Counted from the stretch's first letter, positions 8,093 to 16,430 are shown. The stretch: DNA of 20,419 nucleotides from Clostridia bacterium (GCA_017452335.1 JAFTMP010000087.1:1-20419), one strand, 5' to 3'. Numbers and translations are program-made. The notes: a model not told the origin generated them from the sequence alone.

Positions 8093-8130
8093 CTTTTCAA
8101 AAAAGACAATTTTTCTTCTTTTTTGAAAAG
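8093..8130. repeat. Perfect 14-bp inverted repeat between divergent promoters
   Basis: Arm CTTTTCAAAAAAGA (8093-8106) and arm TCTTTTTTGAAAAG (8117-8130) around a 10-base spacer. It lies 13 bases before the valS -35 and upstream of the GH3 promoter. No U-run follows on either strand, so a protein-binding site or cruciform is as likely as an RNA hairpin. Confidence 0.6.
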
Positions 8131-8143
8131 ATGGCGCAGGTAC

Positions 8144-8173
8144 TTGACAAAAAGGAGATTTTTGTGCTATAAT
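8144..8173 (+). promoter_or_regulatory. Sigma-A promoter for the T-box/valS transcript
   Basis: Perfect TTGACA (8144-8149), 18-base spacer, perfect TATAAT (8168-8173), followed by the T-box leader. Confidence 0.85.
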
Positions 8174-8179
8174 GTAAAG

Positions 8180-8445
8180 GATGTTGAAGAGAAGTAGTAT
8201 TCGTTTAGCCATCGGCAAAGAGAGGGACGGAGGGTGAGAGGTCCTGCGATGGGGCGAAGAAGTCGTCTCGGAGTCTTCGGGAGGAAGGAGCACGCTTTGT
8301 TTTGTGCTTTGGTAGAGCCCGACGGGTGTGCCCGTTACAGCCCTTAAAGCGCCCTTTGAGCGTGCGTTTTGCGCGCCTTGGGGAATGCAGGTGGTACCGC
8401 GCCTTCGGCGTCCTGTGTTGTGGGACTCCGGGGCTTTTTTTATTT
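8180..8445 (+). promoter_or_regulatory. T-box riboswitch, valine-specific, controlling valS
   Basis: A leader RNA that binds uncharged tRNA-Val and then lets transcription into valS continue. The hallmark T-box sequence AGGTGGTACCGCG is at 8389-8401; its UGGN is TGGT (8392-8395), whose last base pairs with a discriminator A, as in tRNA-Val. Stem I shows the GGTGAGAGGTCC distal region, then GAA (8259-8261) directly before GTC (8262-8264) and CTCGGAGTC, the normal setting of the specifier codon. GTC is a valine codon, agreeing with valS downstream. CAGG (8388-8391) can pair with CCTG (8412-8415) to form the antiterminator, excluding the terminator. Assignment of the specifier rests on pattern and gene context, not on a computed fold. 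Confidence 0.93.
8401..8445 (+). terminator. Regulated terminator of the valS T-box
   Basis: Imperfect hairpin 8401-8434: outer GCC/GGC, middle GG/CC and inner GTCC/GGAC around loop GTGTTGT. It is followed by TTTTTTTATTTT. Its 5' arm overlaps the antiterminator, as expected for a T-box switch. Confidence 0.75.
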
Positions 8446-8475
8446 TGTAAATTTACCGAAAGGAAATGATAGATC

Positions 8476-11115
8476 ATGAGAAAAGAACTTGAAAAGACCT
8501 ACGATCCTTCGCAAATTGAGGATCGTCTTTATGCAAATTGGTGCGAAAAGGGCTATTTCACCCCCCAGGTGAAAAACGGCGGCAAGCCCTACACCATCGT
8601 CATCCCCCCGCCCAATGTTACAGGACAGCTTCACATGGGTCACGCCCTTGACGAGACCCTGCAGGACATCCTCATCCGTTACAAGAGAATGCAGGGCTAC
8701 AATACCCTGTGGCTGCCCGGCACCGACCATGCGGGCATTGCCACCCAGATCAAGGTGGAGGAGCATCTTAGAAAGACCGAGGGTCTTTCCCGCTACGATC
8801 TTGGCAGAGAAGCCTTCCTTGAAATAGTGTGGAACTGGAAGGGACAGTACGGCAGCCGCATCATCAATCAGTTAAAGAAGCTTGGTTCCTCCTGCGACTG
8901 GTCAAGAGAGCGCTTCACCATGGACGAGGGCTGCTCCAAGGCAGTAAAGGAGACCTTCTGCTCCCTTTATGAAAAGGGTCTCATTTACAGAGGCTACCGC
9001 ATTATCAACTGGTGCCCCAATTGTTTAACCGCCCTTTCCGATGCAGAAGTATCTTATGAGGAGCAGAAGGGCGCATTCTGGCACATCAACTATCCCGTAA
9101 AGGGCGAAGAGGGACGCTATTTGCAGGTTGCCACCACACGTCCTGAGACAATGCTCGGTGACACCGCCGTGGCAGTACACCCCGAGGACGAGCGCTACGC
9201 TGATCTTGTGGGCAAGATGCTGGTTCTGCCTTTAGTGGGCAGAGAGATCCCCGTGGTTGCCGATGAATATGTGGAAAAGGACTTTGGAACGGGTTGTGTG
9301 AAGATCACCCCCGCCCATGACCCCAACGACTTTATGGTGGGCGAAAGACACAATCTTGAGCAGATCAAGGTGATGACCGATGACGCCACCATCGTGGAGG
9401 GCTACGGCAGATATTCGGGTATGGATCGCTACACCGCAAGAAAGGCGATCGTAGAGGACTTGAAGGAGCAGGGTTACCTTGTAAAGGTGGAGGACTACGC
9501 CCACAATGTAGGCGTGTGCTACCGTTGCGGTACCACCGTGGAGCCCATGACCTCCGACCAGTGGTTCGTGAAGATGGAGCCTCTTGCCAAGAAAGCCATC
9601 GAGGTGGTTGAAAAGGGCGAGATCCGTTTTGAGCCCGAGCGCTTCTCTAAAATTTATCTGCACTGGATGAACAACATCCGCGACTGGTGTATCTCCCGTC
9701 AGCTTTGGTGGGGACACCGCATTCCCGCCTTCTACTGCGACGACTGCGGCAAGATGGAGGTTTCAAGAGAGAGCAGTGTAAACTGCCCCTGCTGCGGCAA
9801 GGAAATGAGACAGGAATCCGACGTGCTGGATACCTGGTTCTCCTCTGCTCTTTGGCCCTTCTCCACGCTGGGCTGGCCCGAAAAGACCGAGGAACTGGGC
9901 TACTATTACCCCACCTCCACTTTGGTCACCGGCTATGACATCATCCCCTTCTGGGTTTCCAGAATGATCGTGATGGGCATGGAGATGATGAACGAGCGCC
10001 CCTTTGAAACGGTCTTCATCCACGGTCTTGTCAGAGACGCGCAGGGTAGAAAAATGTCCAAGTCCCTGGGCAACGGCATTGACCCCCTGGAGATCATCGA
10101 CAAGTACGGTGCAGACGCTCTGCGCTTTGCCCTTGCCACCGGTAACAGCCCCGGAAACGATATGCGCTTCTCCGACGAGAAGATCGAGGCGGCAAGAAAC
10201 TTCAACAACAAGATCTGGAACGCGGCGCGCTTTGTGCTCATGAACTTAGAGCTTGAAGAAATTGCTCTGCCAGCTACCGAGGATTTAGAGATCGAAGACA
10301 AGTGGATCCTTTCGCGCCTCAACACCGTGACCAAGGAAGTGTGCGAGAACCTTGACCACTACGAGCTGGGTATTGCTCCTGCAAAGCTTTATGACTTTGT
10401 TTGGAGTGAATTCTGCGACTGGTATATCGAGCTGTTAAAGCCCAGATTTGCAGACAAGGGAAGCAAGTCTAACCTGGTTGCACAGAACACCATCGGCTAT
10501 GTGCTCATCGGCATCATGAAGCTGCTGCACCCCTATATGCCCTTCATCACCGAGGAGATCTTTGCAAGCCTGCCCACCCTGAAGGGCGAGGACGCCGAGA
10601 GCATTATGATCTCGTCCTATCCCGCTTACACCGAAAGCCTTTCCTTCCCCGAGGACGAGGAGAGAATGGAAAAGCTCATCGACCTCATCCGTGCCATTCG
10701 TAACCGCAGAGCGGAAATGAACGTGCCTCCCTCCAAGAAGGCTCAGCTTTATGTGGTGTCCGAAAGAGGGGACGTGTATAACGAAAAGACTGCCAAGTTC
10801 TTTGAAAAGCTGGCGTCTGCCTCTGCCGTGACCTACTGCAGCGAGGTTGAGGATCGCTCTGCCGTGCAGATCGTGGCAGGCGGTGCCACCGCCTTTATCC
10901 CCATGGGCGACCTTGTGGATCTTGAAAAGGAAAAGGCAAGACTTGCGGGAGAAGTGAAGAAGGTACAGGGAGAGATCGCCCGCCTTGAAGGCAAGCTTTC
11001 CAACCAAGGCTTCCTTGCAAAAGCCCCCGCCGCTGTGGTAGAGGGTGAAAAGGCAAAGCTGGCAAAGTATAAGGAAACACTTTCTCAGCTGGAAGATGCC
11101 ATTGCAAAAATGTAA
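8476..11115 (+). CDS. valS: Valyl-tRNA synthetase
   Basis: Cytosolic class I aminoacyl-tRNA synthetase charging tRNA-Val, with editing of mischarged threonine. At 879 residues it is full length for bacterial ValS. PPPNVTGQLHMGHALDE (44-60) holds the HIGH-type motif (HMGH, 53-56). The CP1 editing domain includes TTRPETMLGDTAV. A CxxC-type zinc segment (CDDCGK, then CPCCGK) precedes DVLDTWFSSALWPFSTLGW. KMSKS is at 526-530, followed by the DALRFALA region and anticodon-binding helices. The last 65 residues form the C-terminal coiled coil starting LVDLEKEKARL. ATG 8476 is preceded by AAAGGAAATGATAGATC. It is controlled by the valine T-box upstream and ends at its own terminator. Confidence 0.98.
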   Translation: MRKELEKTYDPSQIEDRLYANWCEKGYFTPQVKNGGKPYTIVIPPPNVTGQLHMGHALDETLQDILIRYKRMQGYNTLWLPGTDHAGIATQIKVEEHLRKTEGLSRYDLGREAFLEIVWNWKGQYGSRIINQLKKLGSSCDWSRERFTMDEGCSKAVKETFCSLYEKGLIYRGYRIINWCPNCLTALSDAEVSYEEQKGAFWHINYPVKGEEGRYLQVATTRPETMLGDTAVAVHPEDERYADLVGKMLVLPLVGREIPVVADEYVEKDFGTGCVKITPAHDPNDFMVGERHNLEQIKVMTDDATIVEGYGRYSGMDRYTARKAIVEDLKEQGYLVKVEDYAHNVGVCYRCGTTVEPMTSDQWFVKMEPLAKKAIEVVEKGEIRFEPERFSKIYLHWMNNIRDWCISRQLWWGHRIPAFYCDDCGKMEVSRESSVNCPCCGKEMRQESDVLDTWFSSALWPFSTLGWPEKTEELGYYYPTSTLVTGYDIIPFWVSRMIVMGMEMMNERPFETVFIHGLVRDAQGRKMSKSLGNGIDPLEIIDKYGADALRFALATGNSPGNDMRFSDEKIEAARNFNNKIWNAARFVLMNLELEEIALPATEDLEIEDKWILSRLNTVTKEVCENLDHYELGIAPAKLYDFVWSEFCDWYIELLKPRFADKGSKSNLVAQNTIGYVLIGIMKLLHPYMPFITEEIFASLPTLKGEDAESIMISSYPAYTESLSFPEDEERMEKLIDLIRAIRNRRAEMNVPPSKKAQLYVVSERGDVYNEKTAKFFEKLASASAVTYCSEVEDRSAVQIVAGGATAFIPMGDLVDLEKEKARLAGEVKKVQGEIARLEGKLSNQGFLAKAPAAVVEGEKAKLAKYKETLSQLEDAIAKM

Positions 11116-11170
11116 GCATATTTCAAAAAATAAAGAAAGCGGTTGCTTCTTTTGACAAAATTTTCATAAG

Positions 11171-11218
11171 AAAAGCGGTATCATCCTAATTGAAGGATGG
11201 TACCGCTTTTTATTTTTT
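11171..11218 (+). terminator. Rho-independent terminator after valS
   Basis: AAAAGCGGTA and TACCGCTTTT (11171-11180, 11201-11210) enclose CATCCT/AGGATG around loop AATTGA; a T-rich run TATTTTTT follows. A TTGACA at 11152 lies just before it. Confidence 0.93.
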
Positions 11219-11288
11219 AAAACGAAAACGCGCCGGAAAGTCGTGGAACACGGCGGATGCAGGTGCGGCGTTGGGAAAGGAGTTTGAG

Positions 11289-11624
11289 ATGGAACAGGCA
11301 AAGGTACACAGTGAGTATTGCAACAATATCCTATATTTCAGATTGACGGGAGAAATTGACCACCACTCCGCTCCGCTGGTGCGGGAGCAAATGGATCGGG
11401 ATATCTATTTTTTTCGTCCCAAAAACGTGATCATGGCATTGGACGGCATTGATTTTATGGATAGCTCGGGGCTGGGGTTGATCTTGGGGCGCTATACCAA
11501 GATCAGAGACCTGCAGGGGAGCTTGAAGATCGAGGATCCCACCCCCGAAATTGAAAAAATACTAAAGCTTGCGGGTGTGGACAGGCTGATTCCCGTGGTC
11601 AAGACCAATAAAAATTGCGGATAA
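11289..11624 (+). CDS. spoIIAA: Anti-sigma-F factor antagonist SpoIIAA
   Basis: STAS-domain protein of 111 residues. In the family, its unphosphorylated form frees sigma-F in the forespore by binding SpoIIAB. LTGEIDHHSAP (19-29) matches the SpoIIAA N-terminal strand, and FMDSSGLGLILGRY (56-69) contains the phosphorylation site: Ser59 here aligns with Ser58 of B. subtilis SpoIIAA. The ATG at 11289 is chosen because GGGAAAGGAG ends six bases before the start codon and the start aligns with the family; the frame is open further upstream. It is the first gene of spoIIAA-spoIIAB-sigF, followed after 20 bases by spoIIAB. I could not find a convincing sigma-H promoter in the 70 bases after the valS terminator. 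Confidence 0.94.
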   Translation: MEQAKVHSEYCNNILYFRLTGEIDHHSAPLVREQMDRDIYFFRPKNVIMALDGIDFMDSSGLGLILGRYTKIRDLQGSLKIEDPTPEIEKILKLAGVDRLIPVVKTNKNCG

Positions 11625-11644
11625 GCGGAAAGGAGTAGAGATAG

Positions 11645-12076
11645 ATGATCAAAGCAGAAAATCAATTTGAACTGACCCTGCCTGCTCTTTCGGAAAACGA
11701 GGGCTTTGCACGTCAGTGTGTTTCGGCATTTCTGTTACGCTTTGACCCCACCGTCACAGAGCTGGCAGATTTGAGAACGGCGGTATCGGAGGCGGTGACC
11801 AACTGCGTGGTGCACGGCTATAAGGGCATGTCCGGGGGACAGATCTACATAAGCGTACGGTGCTTTGCAGGCAGAAAGGTGGTCATTCGCATCAAGGATA
11901 AGGGGTGCGGAATGGCTGATCCCGAAAAGTGCCGCGAGCCCCTTTATACCACCGACACCTCAGGCGAGCGGGGCGGTATGGGCTTTGCCATTATGGAAAG
12001 CTTTACCGATCAGATGAAGGTGAAAACCGGGGTGGGCAAGGGCACCACCGTGACGCTTGTGAAAAAGCTTTCATGA
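11645..12076 (+). CDS. spoIIAB: Anti-sigma-F factor / serine kinase SpoIIAB
   Basis: 143-residue GHKL-type kinase that, in the family, holds sigma-F inactive and phosphorylates SpoIIAA. The N-box helix EAVTNCVVHGY (49-59) carries the Mg-ATP asparagine (Asn53). The G1 box is DKGCGM (85-90), the G2/lid segment is GERGGMGFAIM (107-117), and the closing GKGTTVTL strand is near the end. Length matches the B. subtilis protein closely. The ATG follows GGAAAGGAGTAGAGATAG, a strong site. sigF starts 15 bases after the stop. All recognised catalytic motifs are intact, so the switch should be functional. Confidence 0.95.
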   Translation: MIKAENQFELTLPALSENEGFARQCVSAFLLRFDPTVTELADLRTAVSEAVTNCVVHGYKGMSGGQIYISVRCFAGRKVVIRIKDKGCGMADPEKCREPLYTTDTSGERGGMGFAIMESFTDQMKVKTGVGKGTTVTLVKKLS

Positions 12077-12091
12077 CGAAGGGAAGAGATC

Positions 12092-12808
12092 GTGGCGGAC
12101 ACAGAAAACAATATGCTGTTGCTGGAGCGCATCGGCAAGGGAGAAGAGCAGGCGCTGGAGGAGCTGACAAAGGAAAACATGGGACTGGTGCGCAGTGTGG
12201 CTCTGCGCTTTCGCGGCAGAGGCACGGAATATGAGGATCTGGTGCAGATCGGTGCCATCGGAATGATCAAGGCGGCAAAAAGCTTTGATTTCTCCTATGG
12301 GACAGCCTTTTCCACCTACGCCGTGCCGTTGATCGCAGGAGAGATCAGACGGCATCTGCGGGATGACGGACCCATTAAGGTTTCAAGAACACTGCGCAAA
12401 AACGGAAGCGACGTGATGAAAGAGCGGGAGCAGTTTTTGGCGCAAATGGGCAGAGAGCCCCGCGTTTCCGAGCTGGCAGAGCGTTGCGGGCTTACAGAGC
12501 AGGAGATCATGGAGGCGCTGGAGGCGGTCAGCCCCGTGCGCTCGATCTACGAGAGCGTGGGCAGGGAAGAGGAGGGACAGCTTATTGACCTTCTGCCCGA
12601 TAAGGAAAGTGAGATCGAAAAGCTCACCGACCGCTTGGCACTGCGCCAAGCGGTGGGGGAGCTGTGCCAGCTACACCGTCAGATCGTCATGCTGCGCTAC
12701 TATAAGGAGCTCTCCCAGGAGCAGACGGGCAGGATCCTCGGTATCTCCCAGGTAAAGGTGTCAAGAGAAGAAAAAAAGATCATGGCGCTTTTGCGGGAAC
12801 AGCTTTAA
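12092..12808 (+). CDS. sigF: RNA polymerase sporulation sigma factor SigF
   Basis: Forespore-specific sigma-70 family factor, 238 residues. Region 2 is clear (LVRSVALRFRGRGTEYEDLVQ then IGAIGMIKAAKSFD, about residues 32-66), followed by FSTYAVPLIAGEIRRHLRDD (about 71-90). Region 3 includes REPRVSELAERCGLTEQEI. Region 4 ends with the helix-turn-helix LSQEQTGRILGISQVKVSREE. The GTG at 12092 has GAAGGGAAGAG upstream; ATG at 12113, seven codons in, is a less likely alternative because it lacks a site. Adjacency to spoIIAA and spoIIAB distinguishes sigma-F from sigma-G, which shares this architecture. No clear terminator follows. Confidence 0.94.
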   Translation: MADTENNMLLLERIGKGEEQALEELTKENMGLVRSVALRFRGRGTEYEDLVQIGAIGMIKAAKSFDFSYGTAFSTYAVPLIAGEIRRHLRDDGPIKVSRTLRKNGSDVMKEREQFLAQMGREPRVSELAERCGLTEQEIMEALEAVSPVRSIYESVGREEEGQLIDLLPDKESEIEKLTDRLALRQAVGELCQLHRQIVMLRYYKELSQEQTGRILGISQVKVSREEKKIMALLREQL

Positions 12809-12858
12809 AAAACTTCCGTTTCTACTTTAAAAAAACTTGAAAAAATCCAAATTAGGTA

Positions 12859-12886
12859 TTGACAAATGGGAAAATAATGATATAAT
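12859..12886 (+). promoter_or_regulatory. Sigma-A promoter for the DUF177-rpmF operon
   Basis: Perfect TTGACA (12859-12864), 16-base spacer, perfect TATAAT (12881-12886). The leader to the start codon is about 35 bases. Confidence 0.88.
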
Positions 12887-12928
12887 ACTACGTGTGTCAT
12901 TTTGCGAAAAACAGAGTAAAGGTGTTAC

Positions 12929-13432
12929 ATGAAGATTGATTTGTCCCCGATCTTAGGCGGCGAGACCGATGAACTGAAGCTGGATTACCCACTCACGATC
13001 CAGGAGGATTTTCCCGGTGTCACCTTCCCGAAACCGGTGCGTGTTCTTGGCACGATTATAAACAGAGCCGGTTATATAGCCCTGTCGGCAGTGGCAGATC
13101 TCACATACGAAACGGTTTGCGATCGGTGTCTTGCACCCATCACCAAAACGTTTTCTCTGCCTTTTCAAAAGACCGTAGCCCTTTCAGGCACTCTTGAAAA
13201 TGAGGATCGGGACGATTACCTGATTGCCGAGGATCGGATGCTTGATTTGGACGAACCCCTAACCGAAGCGTTGATCTTGGATTTCCCCACGAAGAACCTG
13301 TGCAGTGAAGAATGCAAGGGACTTTGTCAGCATTGCGGAAAGGATCTCAACGAAGGTCCCTGCTCCTGCAACAAGAAGGAGATCGACCCACGGCTTGCGG
13401 GTCTTGCAAAATTTTTGTCAAAAAATAATTGA
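12929..13432 (+). CDS. YceD/DUF177 family protein
   Basis: 167-residue protein of the YceD (DUF177) family, normally encoded just before rpmF and in some bacteria linked to 23S rRNA or ribosome maturation. Cysteine pairs are visible: CDRC in the middle (YETVCDRCLAPI), then CSEECKGLCQHCGKDLNEGP and CSC near the C-terminus, resembling a metal site. rpmF starts 37 bases downstream, the usual arrangement. The start is ATG behind GTAAAGGTGTTAC. Family assignment is firm from the cysteine pattern plus neighbour; the molecular role is not established. Confidence 0.9.
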   Translation: MKIDLSPILGGETDELKLDYPLTIQEDFPGVTFPKPVRVLGTIINRAGYIALSAVADLTYETVCDRCLAPITKTFSLPFQKTVALSGTLENEDRDDYLIAEDRMLDLDEPLTEALILDFPTKNLCSEECKGLCQHCGKDLNEGPCSCNKKEIDPRLAGLAKFLSKNN

Positions 13433-13469
13433 GATATAAATAAAAAAACTAAAATAACGGAGGTTCACC

Positions 13470-13655
13470 ATGGCAGTACCGAAGAGAAAAGTTTCCAGTG
13501 CCAGACAGAATAAGAGAAGATCCAGTGTTTGGAAGCTGGAGAAGCCCGAGATCGTAAAGTGCCCCAAGTGCGGTGAGTACAACCTGTATCACAGAGTTTG
13601 CTCTGCTTGCGGTTCTTACAAAGGCAAGACGATTGTCGAAAAGACCGAAGACTAA
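13470..13655 (+). CDS. rpmF: 50S ribosomal protein L32 (zinc type)
   Basis: 61-residue ribosomal protein L32, beginning MAVPKRKVSSARQNKRRS, the family N-terminus. It contains two CxxC pairs, CPKC and CSAC (CPKCGEYNLYHRVCSACG), so it is the zinc-binding (C+) form. Start ATG is preceded by ACGGAGGTTCACC, a very strong site. It is co-transcribed with the DUF177 gene and followed by a terminator. Confidence 0.98.
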   Translation: MAVPKRKVSSARQNKRRSSVWKLEKPEIVKCPKCGEYNLYHRVCSACGSYKGKTIVEKTED

Positions 13656-13665
13656 TGTTTTTTTG

Positions 13666-13698
13666 AAAACGGGGCGGAGTTTTTCCGCCCCGTTTTTT
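13666..13698 (+). terminator. Rho-independent terminator after rpmF
   Basis: 13-bp perfect stem: AAAACGGGGCGGA (13666-13678) with TCCGCCCCGTTTT (13684-13696), loop GTTTT, then a T-run. Confidence 0.95.
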
Positions 13699-13735
13699 CC
13701 GCATCACCAAGAAAAGCAGAGAGGAGAGCGTAAAA

Positions 13736-15046
13736 ATGGCAGAGATCATTGGCGTTGAAAAAGGCTCGCCTGCAAGCAAAGCGGGCATTTTGCCGGGGGA
13801 CTGGCTTCTTGAAATTAACGGGCATCCCATTGCCGATGTGCTGGACTACCGTTTTTACGTGACCGAAAAAAGGGTAAGGCTGAAGCTGCACAGGGGTCCC
13901 GATATTTATGAAGTGACCATTCAAAAAGAGGAATACGAGGATCCGGGGTTAGAGTTTGCCACCTTTTTGATGGACGAAAAGCGTTCTTGCAGAAACAAGT
14001 GCATTTTCTGCTTTATAGATCAGCTTCCCTGCGGGATGAGGGAGCCCTTATACTTTAAGGATGACGACTCAAGACTGTCCTTTTTGCAGGGCAACTATGT
14101 AACGCTGACCAATATGTCCGATGCCGATCTTGACAGGATCATTGAAATGCACATTACCCCGGTCAATGTTTCGGTGCATACCACCAATCCCGAGCTGCGG
14201 GTGATGATGATGAAAAACCGCTTTGCGGGCAAAATTTTAGAGCAGATGCGCCGTCTTGCGGCGGGCGGTGTGCAGATGAACTGCCAGTTGGTGATCTGCA
14301 AGGGCATCAACGATCAAGAGGAACTGAGCCGCTCCATGCGCGATTTAGAAGCCTTTTACCCACAAGTGGACAGCGTTTCGGTGGTGCCTGCAGGCTTAAC
14401 GATGCACCGAGAAGGTCTTTACCCCTTGGAGCCCTTTAATGCCGATGATGCGGCAGCACTCATCGATCAAGTGAACGCCTTTGGGGACGAGTGCTTAAAA
14501 AAGCATGGCGTTCGTATGTTTTACGTTGCAGACGAGGTGTATGTGCGCGCGGGCAGAGACCTGCCGGGCGAAGAGTATTACGACGGCTATCCTCAAATTG
14601 AAAACGGCGTGGGCATGATGACCTCTATGCAAGCAGAGCTTGAAGAGGAGCTGCCTTATCTGCAAGAGGATTATGATATTGGAAAAAAACGTACGCTTTC
14701 GGTGGCAACGGGCGCGGCGGCGTATGAATATATCTGTAAACTTGTTGCAAAAATTGAAAAAATATGTTATAATACAACCATTCGGGTGTATAAGATCAAA
14801 AATGAGTTCTTCGGAGAGAATGTAACGGTGGCGGGCCTTGTTTGTGCCTGCGATCTGCTCTCTCAGCTGGAGGGGAAGGAGCTTGGCGAAAAGCTGGTGC
14901 TTCCCTCGGTGATGCTGCGGGCAACGGGCGATCTGTTCCTTGACGGGGTATCAAAAGAAGAGTTTGAAGAAAAGCTGGGCACACCCGTGGTGTACAGCGA
15001 AACAGACGGAGCAAGCTTTGTGCGTGCACTGCTGACGGACGAGTAA
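13736..15046 (+). CDS. PDZ-radical SAM DUF512 family protein
   Basis: 436-residue protein with an N-terminal PDZ-like domain (GVEKGSPASKAGILPGDWLL, 6-25), a radical SAM-type cluster motif CRNKCIFC (Cys85, Cys89, Cys92: CxxxCxxC) followed by FIDQLP, a TIM-barrel core (NVSVHTTNPELR, QLVICKGINDQEEL, VSVVPAGLTMHREGLYPLEP), and the C-terminal DUF512 region containing SVATGAAAYEYI and LPSVMLRATGDLFLDG. The family is widespread in Clostridia and cyanobacteria; its substrate is unknown to me. ATG follows AGAGGAGAGCGTAAAA. der begins 49 bases after the stop, so the genes are probably co-transcribed. No promoter was recognised after the rpmF terminator. The PDZ-like domain suggests a protein or peptide partner. 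Confidence 0.9.
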   Translation: MAEIIGVEKGSPASKAGILPGDWLLEINGHPIADVLDYRFYVTEKRVRLKLHRGPDIYEVTIQKEEYEDPGLEFATFLMDEKRSCRNKCIFCFIDQLPCGMREPLYFKDDDSRLSFLQGNYVTLTNMSDADLDRIIEMHITPVNVSVHTTNPELRVMMMKNRFAGKILEQMRRLAAGGVQMNCQLVICKGINDQEELSRSMRDLEAFYPQVDSVSVVPAGLTMHREGLYPLEPFNADDAAALIDQVNAFGDECLKKHGVRMFYVADEVYVRAGRDLPGEEYYDGYPQIENGVGMMTSMQAELEEELPYLQEDYDIGKKRTLSVATGAAAYEYICKLVAKIEKICYNTTIRVYKIKNEFFGENVTVAGLVCACDLLSQLEGKELGEKLVLPSVMLRATGDLFLDGVSKEEFEEKLGTPVVYSETDGASFVRALLTDE

Positions 15047-15095
15047 GAGAAAAGAGATAGAAAGCGTGCAATGCGCGGAAAAAAGGAGGTATAAA

Positions 15096-16430
15096 ATGGC
15101 ACATCCTGTAGTGGCAATTGTGGGAAGACCCAATGTGGGAAAAAGTACGCTGTTTAATAAGATTGCAGGGGAACGGATCGCCATTGTGGAAGATACCCCC
15201 GGTGTAACGAGAGACCGTATCTACTACGAGACCTCGTGGAATGGGAAAGAATTTATGATGGTGGATACCGGCGGTATTGAGCCCAAGACCGATGACCCCA
15301 TCTTTAAGTATATGCGTCTGCAGACCGAGCTCGCCATTGAAATGGCAGACGTGGTGGTGTTTATCACCGACGTAACGGTGGGCGTGACGGCAGACGACAG
15401 GGAAGTGGCGCGTATGCTGCAAAAGAGCGGCAAGCCGGTGATCCCTGCAGTCAACAAGGTGGACGGCGTGGGCGCCGCACCGCCCGAGTTTTATGAATTT
15501 TACGAGCTGGGATTTGACGAAGAGTTGATCGCCCTTTCCGCAGTACACGGAAGCGGAACCGGTGACCTGCTTGACCGGATCGTGGAGCTGTTGCCCGAGA
15601 GCGAAGAGGAAAATGACGATGATGAGTGGATCAAGGTGGCGGTGATCGGTAAGCCCAATGCCGGAAAGAGCTCCATCATCAACAGGATCCTCGGTGAGGA
15701 CCGCTTGATCGTTTCCAACATTGCGGGTACCACCAGAGATGCGGTGGATACCAAAAAGGAAAACGAATACGGAAAATACGTGTTCATTGATACGGCAGGT
15801 ATCAGACGCCAGAGCAAGGTGGAGGACCGCGTGGAGAAATTCAGCGTTCTGCGCGCCAAGATGGCGGTGGAACGGGCGCAGGTGTGCCTGATTATGATCG
15901 ACGCTGAGCAGGGCGTGACTGAGCAGGACGAGAAGATTGCGGGCTTGGCACACGAGGCGGGCAAGGCAAGCATTTTCGTCATCAATAAATGGGACCTCAT
16001 TGAAAAGGATAACAACACCGTCAATGAGTTTACCAAGGAAGTGTACCGCCATTTTGCATATATGGATTATGCACCTGTCATTTTCCTGTCGGCAAAGACG
16101 GGTCTGCGGGTGGAGAAGCTTTACGAGCTGATCAATTATGTGAATATGCAAAACGCTATGCGTGTCACCACCGGTATGCTCAATGACCTGCTGGCAGACG
16201 CGGTGGCAAGAGTACAGCCTCCCTCCGACAAGGGCAGATATTTGAAGCTGTATTACATGACCCAGGTGGAAACGAGACCGCCCCAGTTTGTGATCTTCTG
16301 CAACAACAGCGAGCTGTTCCATTTTTCCTATAGACGCTATATCGAGAACCGACTGAGAGAGACCTTTGGCTTTAAGGGAACGCCCATTCGGCTGATCATC
16401 CGCCAAAAGGGTGATAATGCAGAAGGATAG
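15096..16430 (+). CDS. der: Ribosome biogenesis GTPase Der (EngA)
   Basis: 444-residue tandem GTPase needed for 50S subunit assembly. The first G domain starts at GRPNVGKS (10-17), with PGVTRDR as switch I, DTGG as G3 and NKVD as G4. The second has GKPNAGKS (185-192), GTTRDAVDT, DTAG and NKWD. The C-terminal KH-like domain contains RPPQFVIFCNN and the closing FGFKGTPIRLIIR. The ATG at 15096 is chosen over an in-frame GTG at 15066 because AAAAGGAGGT sits five bases upstream and the protein then begins at the conserved first strand. plsY follows 39 bases later. All GTPase motifs are intact. Confidence 0.98.
   Translation: MAHPVVAIVGRPNVGKSTLFNKIAGERIAIVEDTPGVTRDRIYYETSWNGKEFMMVDTGGIEPKTDDPIFKYMRLQTELAIEMADVVVFITDVTVGVTADDREVARMLQKSGKPVIPAVNKVDGVGAAPPEFYEFYELGFDEELIALSAVHGSGTGDLLDRIVELLPESEEENDDDEWIKVAVIGKPNAGKSSIINRILGEDRLIVSNIAGTTRDAVDTKKENEYGKYVFIDTAGIRRQSKVEDRVEKFSVLRAKMAVERAQVCLIMIDAEQGVTEQDEKIAGLAHEAGKASIFVINKWDLIEKDNNTVNEFTKEVYRHFAYMDYAPVIFLSAKTGLRVEKLYELINYVNMQNAMRVTTGMLNDLLADAVARVQPPSDKGRYLKLYYMTQVETRPPQFVIFCNNSELFHFSYRRYIENRLRETFGFKGTPIRLIIRQKGDNAEG

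Noticed and set aside
7916..8293. In-frame upstream extension of the GH3 protein by 126 residues
   Set aside because: It would cover the GH3 and valS promoters and bury the signal peptide; the ATG at 7915 gives a normal lipoprotein start.
11152..11184. TTGACA followed by TATCAT as a promoter for spoIIA
   Set aside because: The spacer is 21 bases, and the TATCAT is part of the valS terminator stem.
14796..16406. A 536-codon open frame on the minus strand opposite der
   Set aside because: Antisense shadow of the intact der gene; its translation is His/Leu-rich, has no domain pattern and no ribosome binding site.
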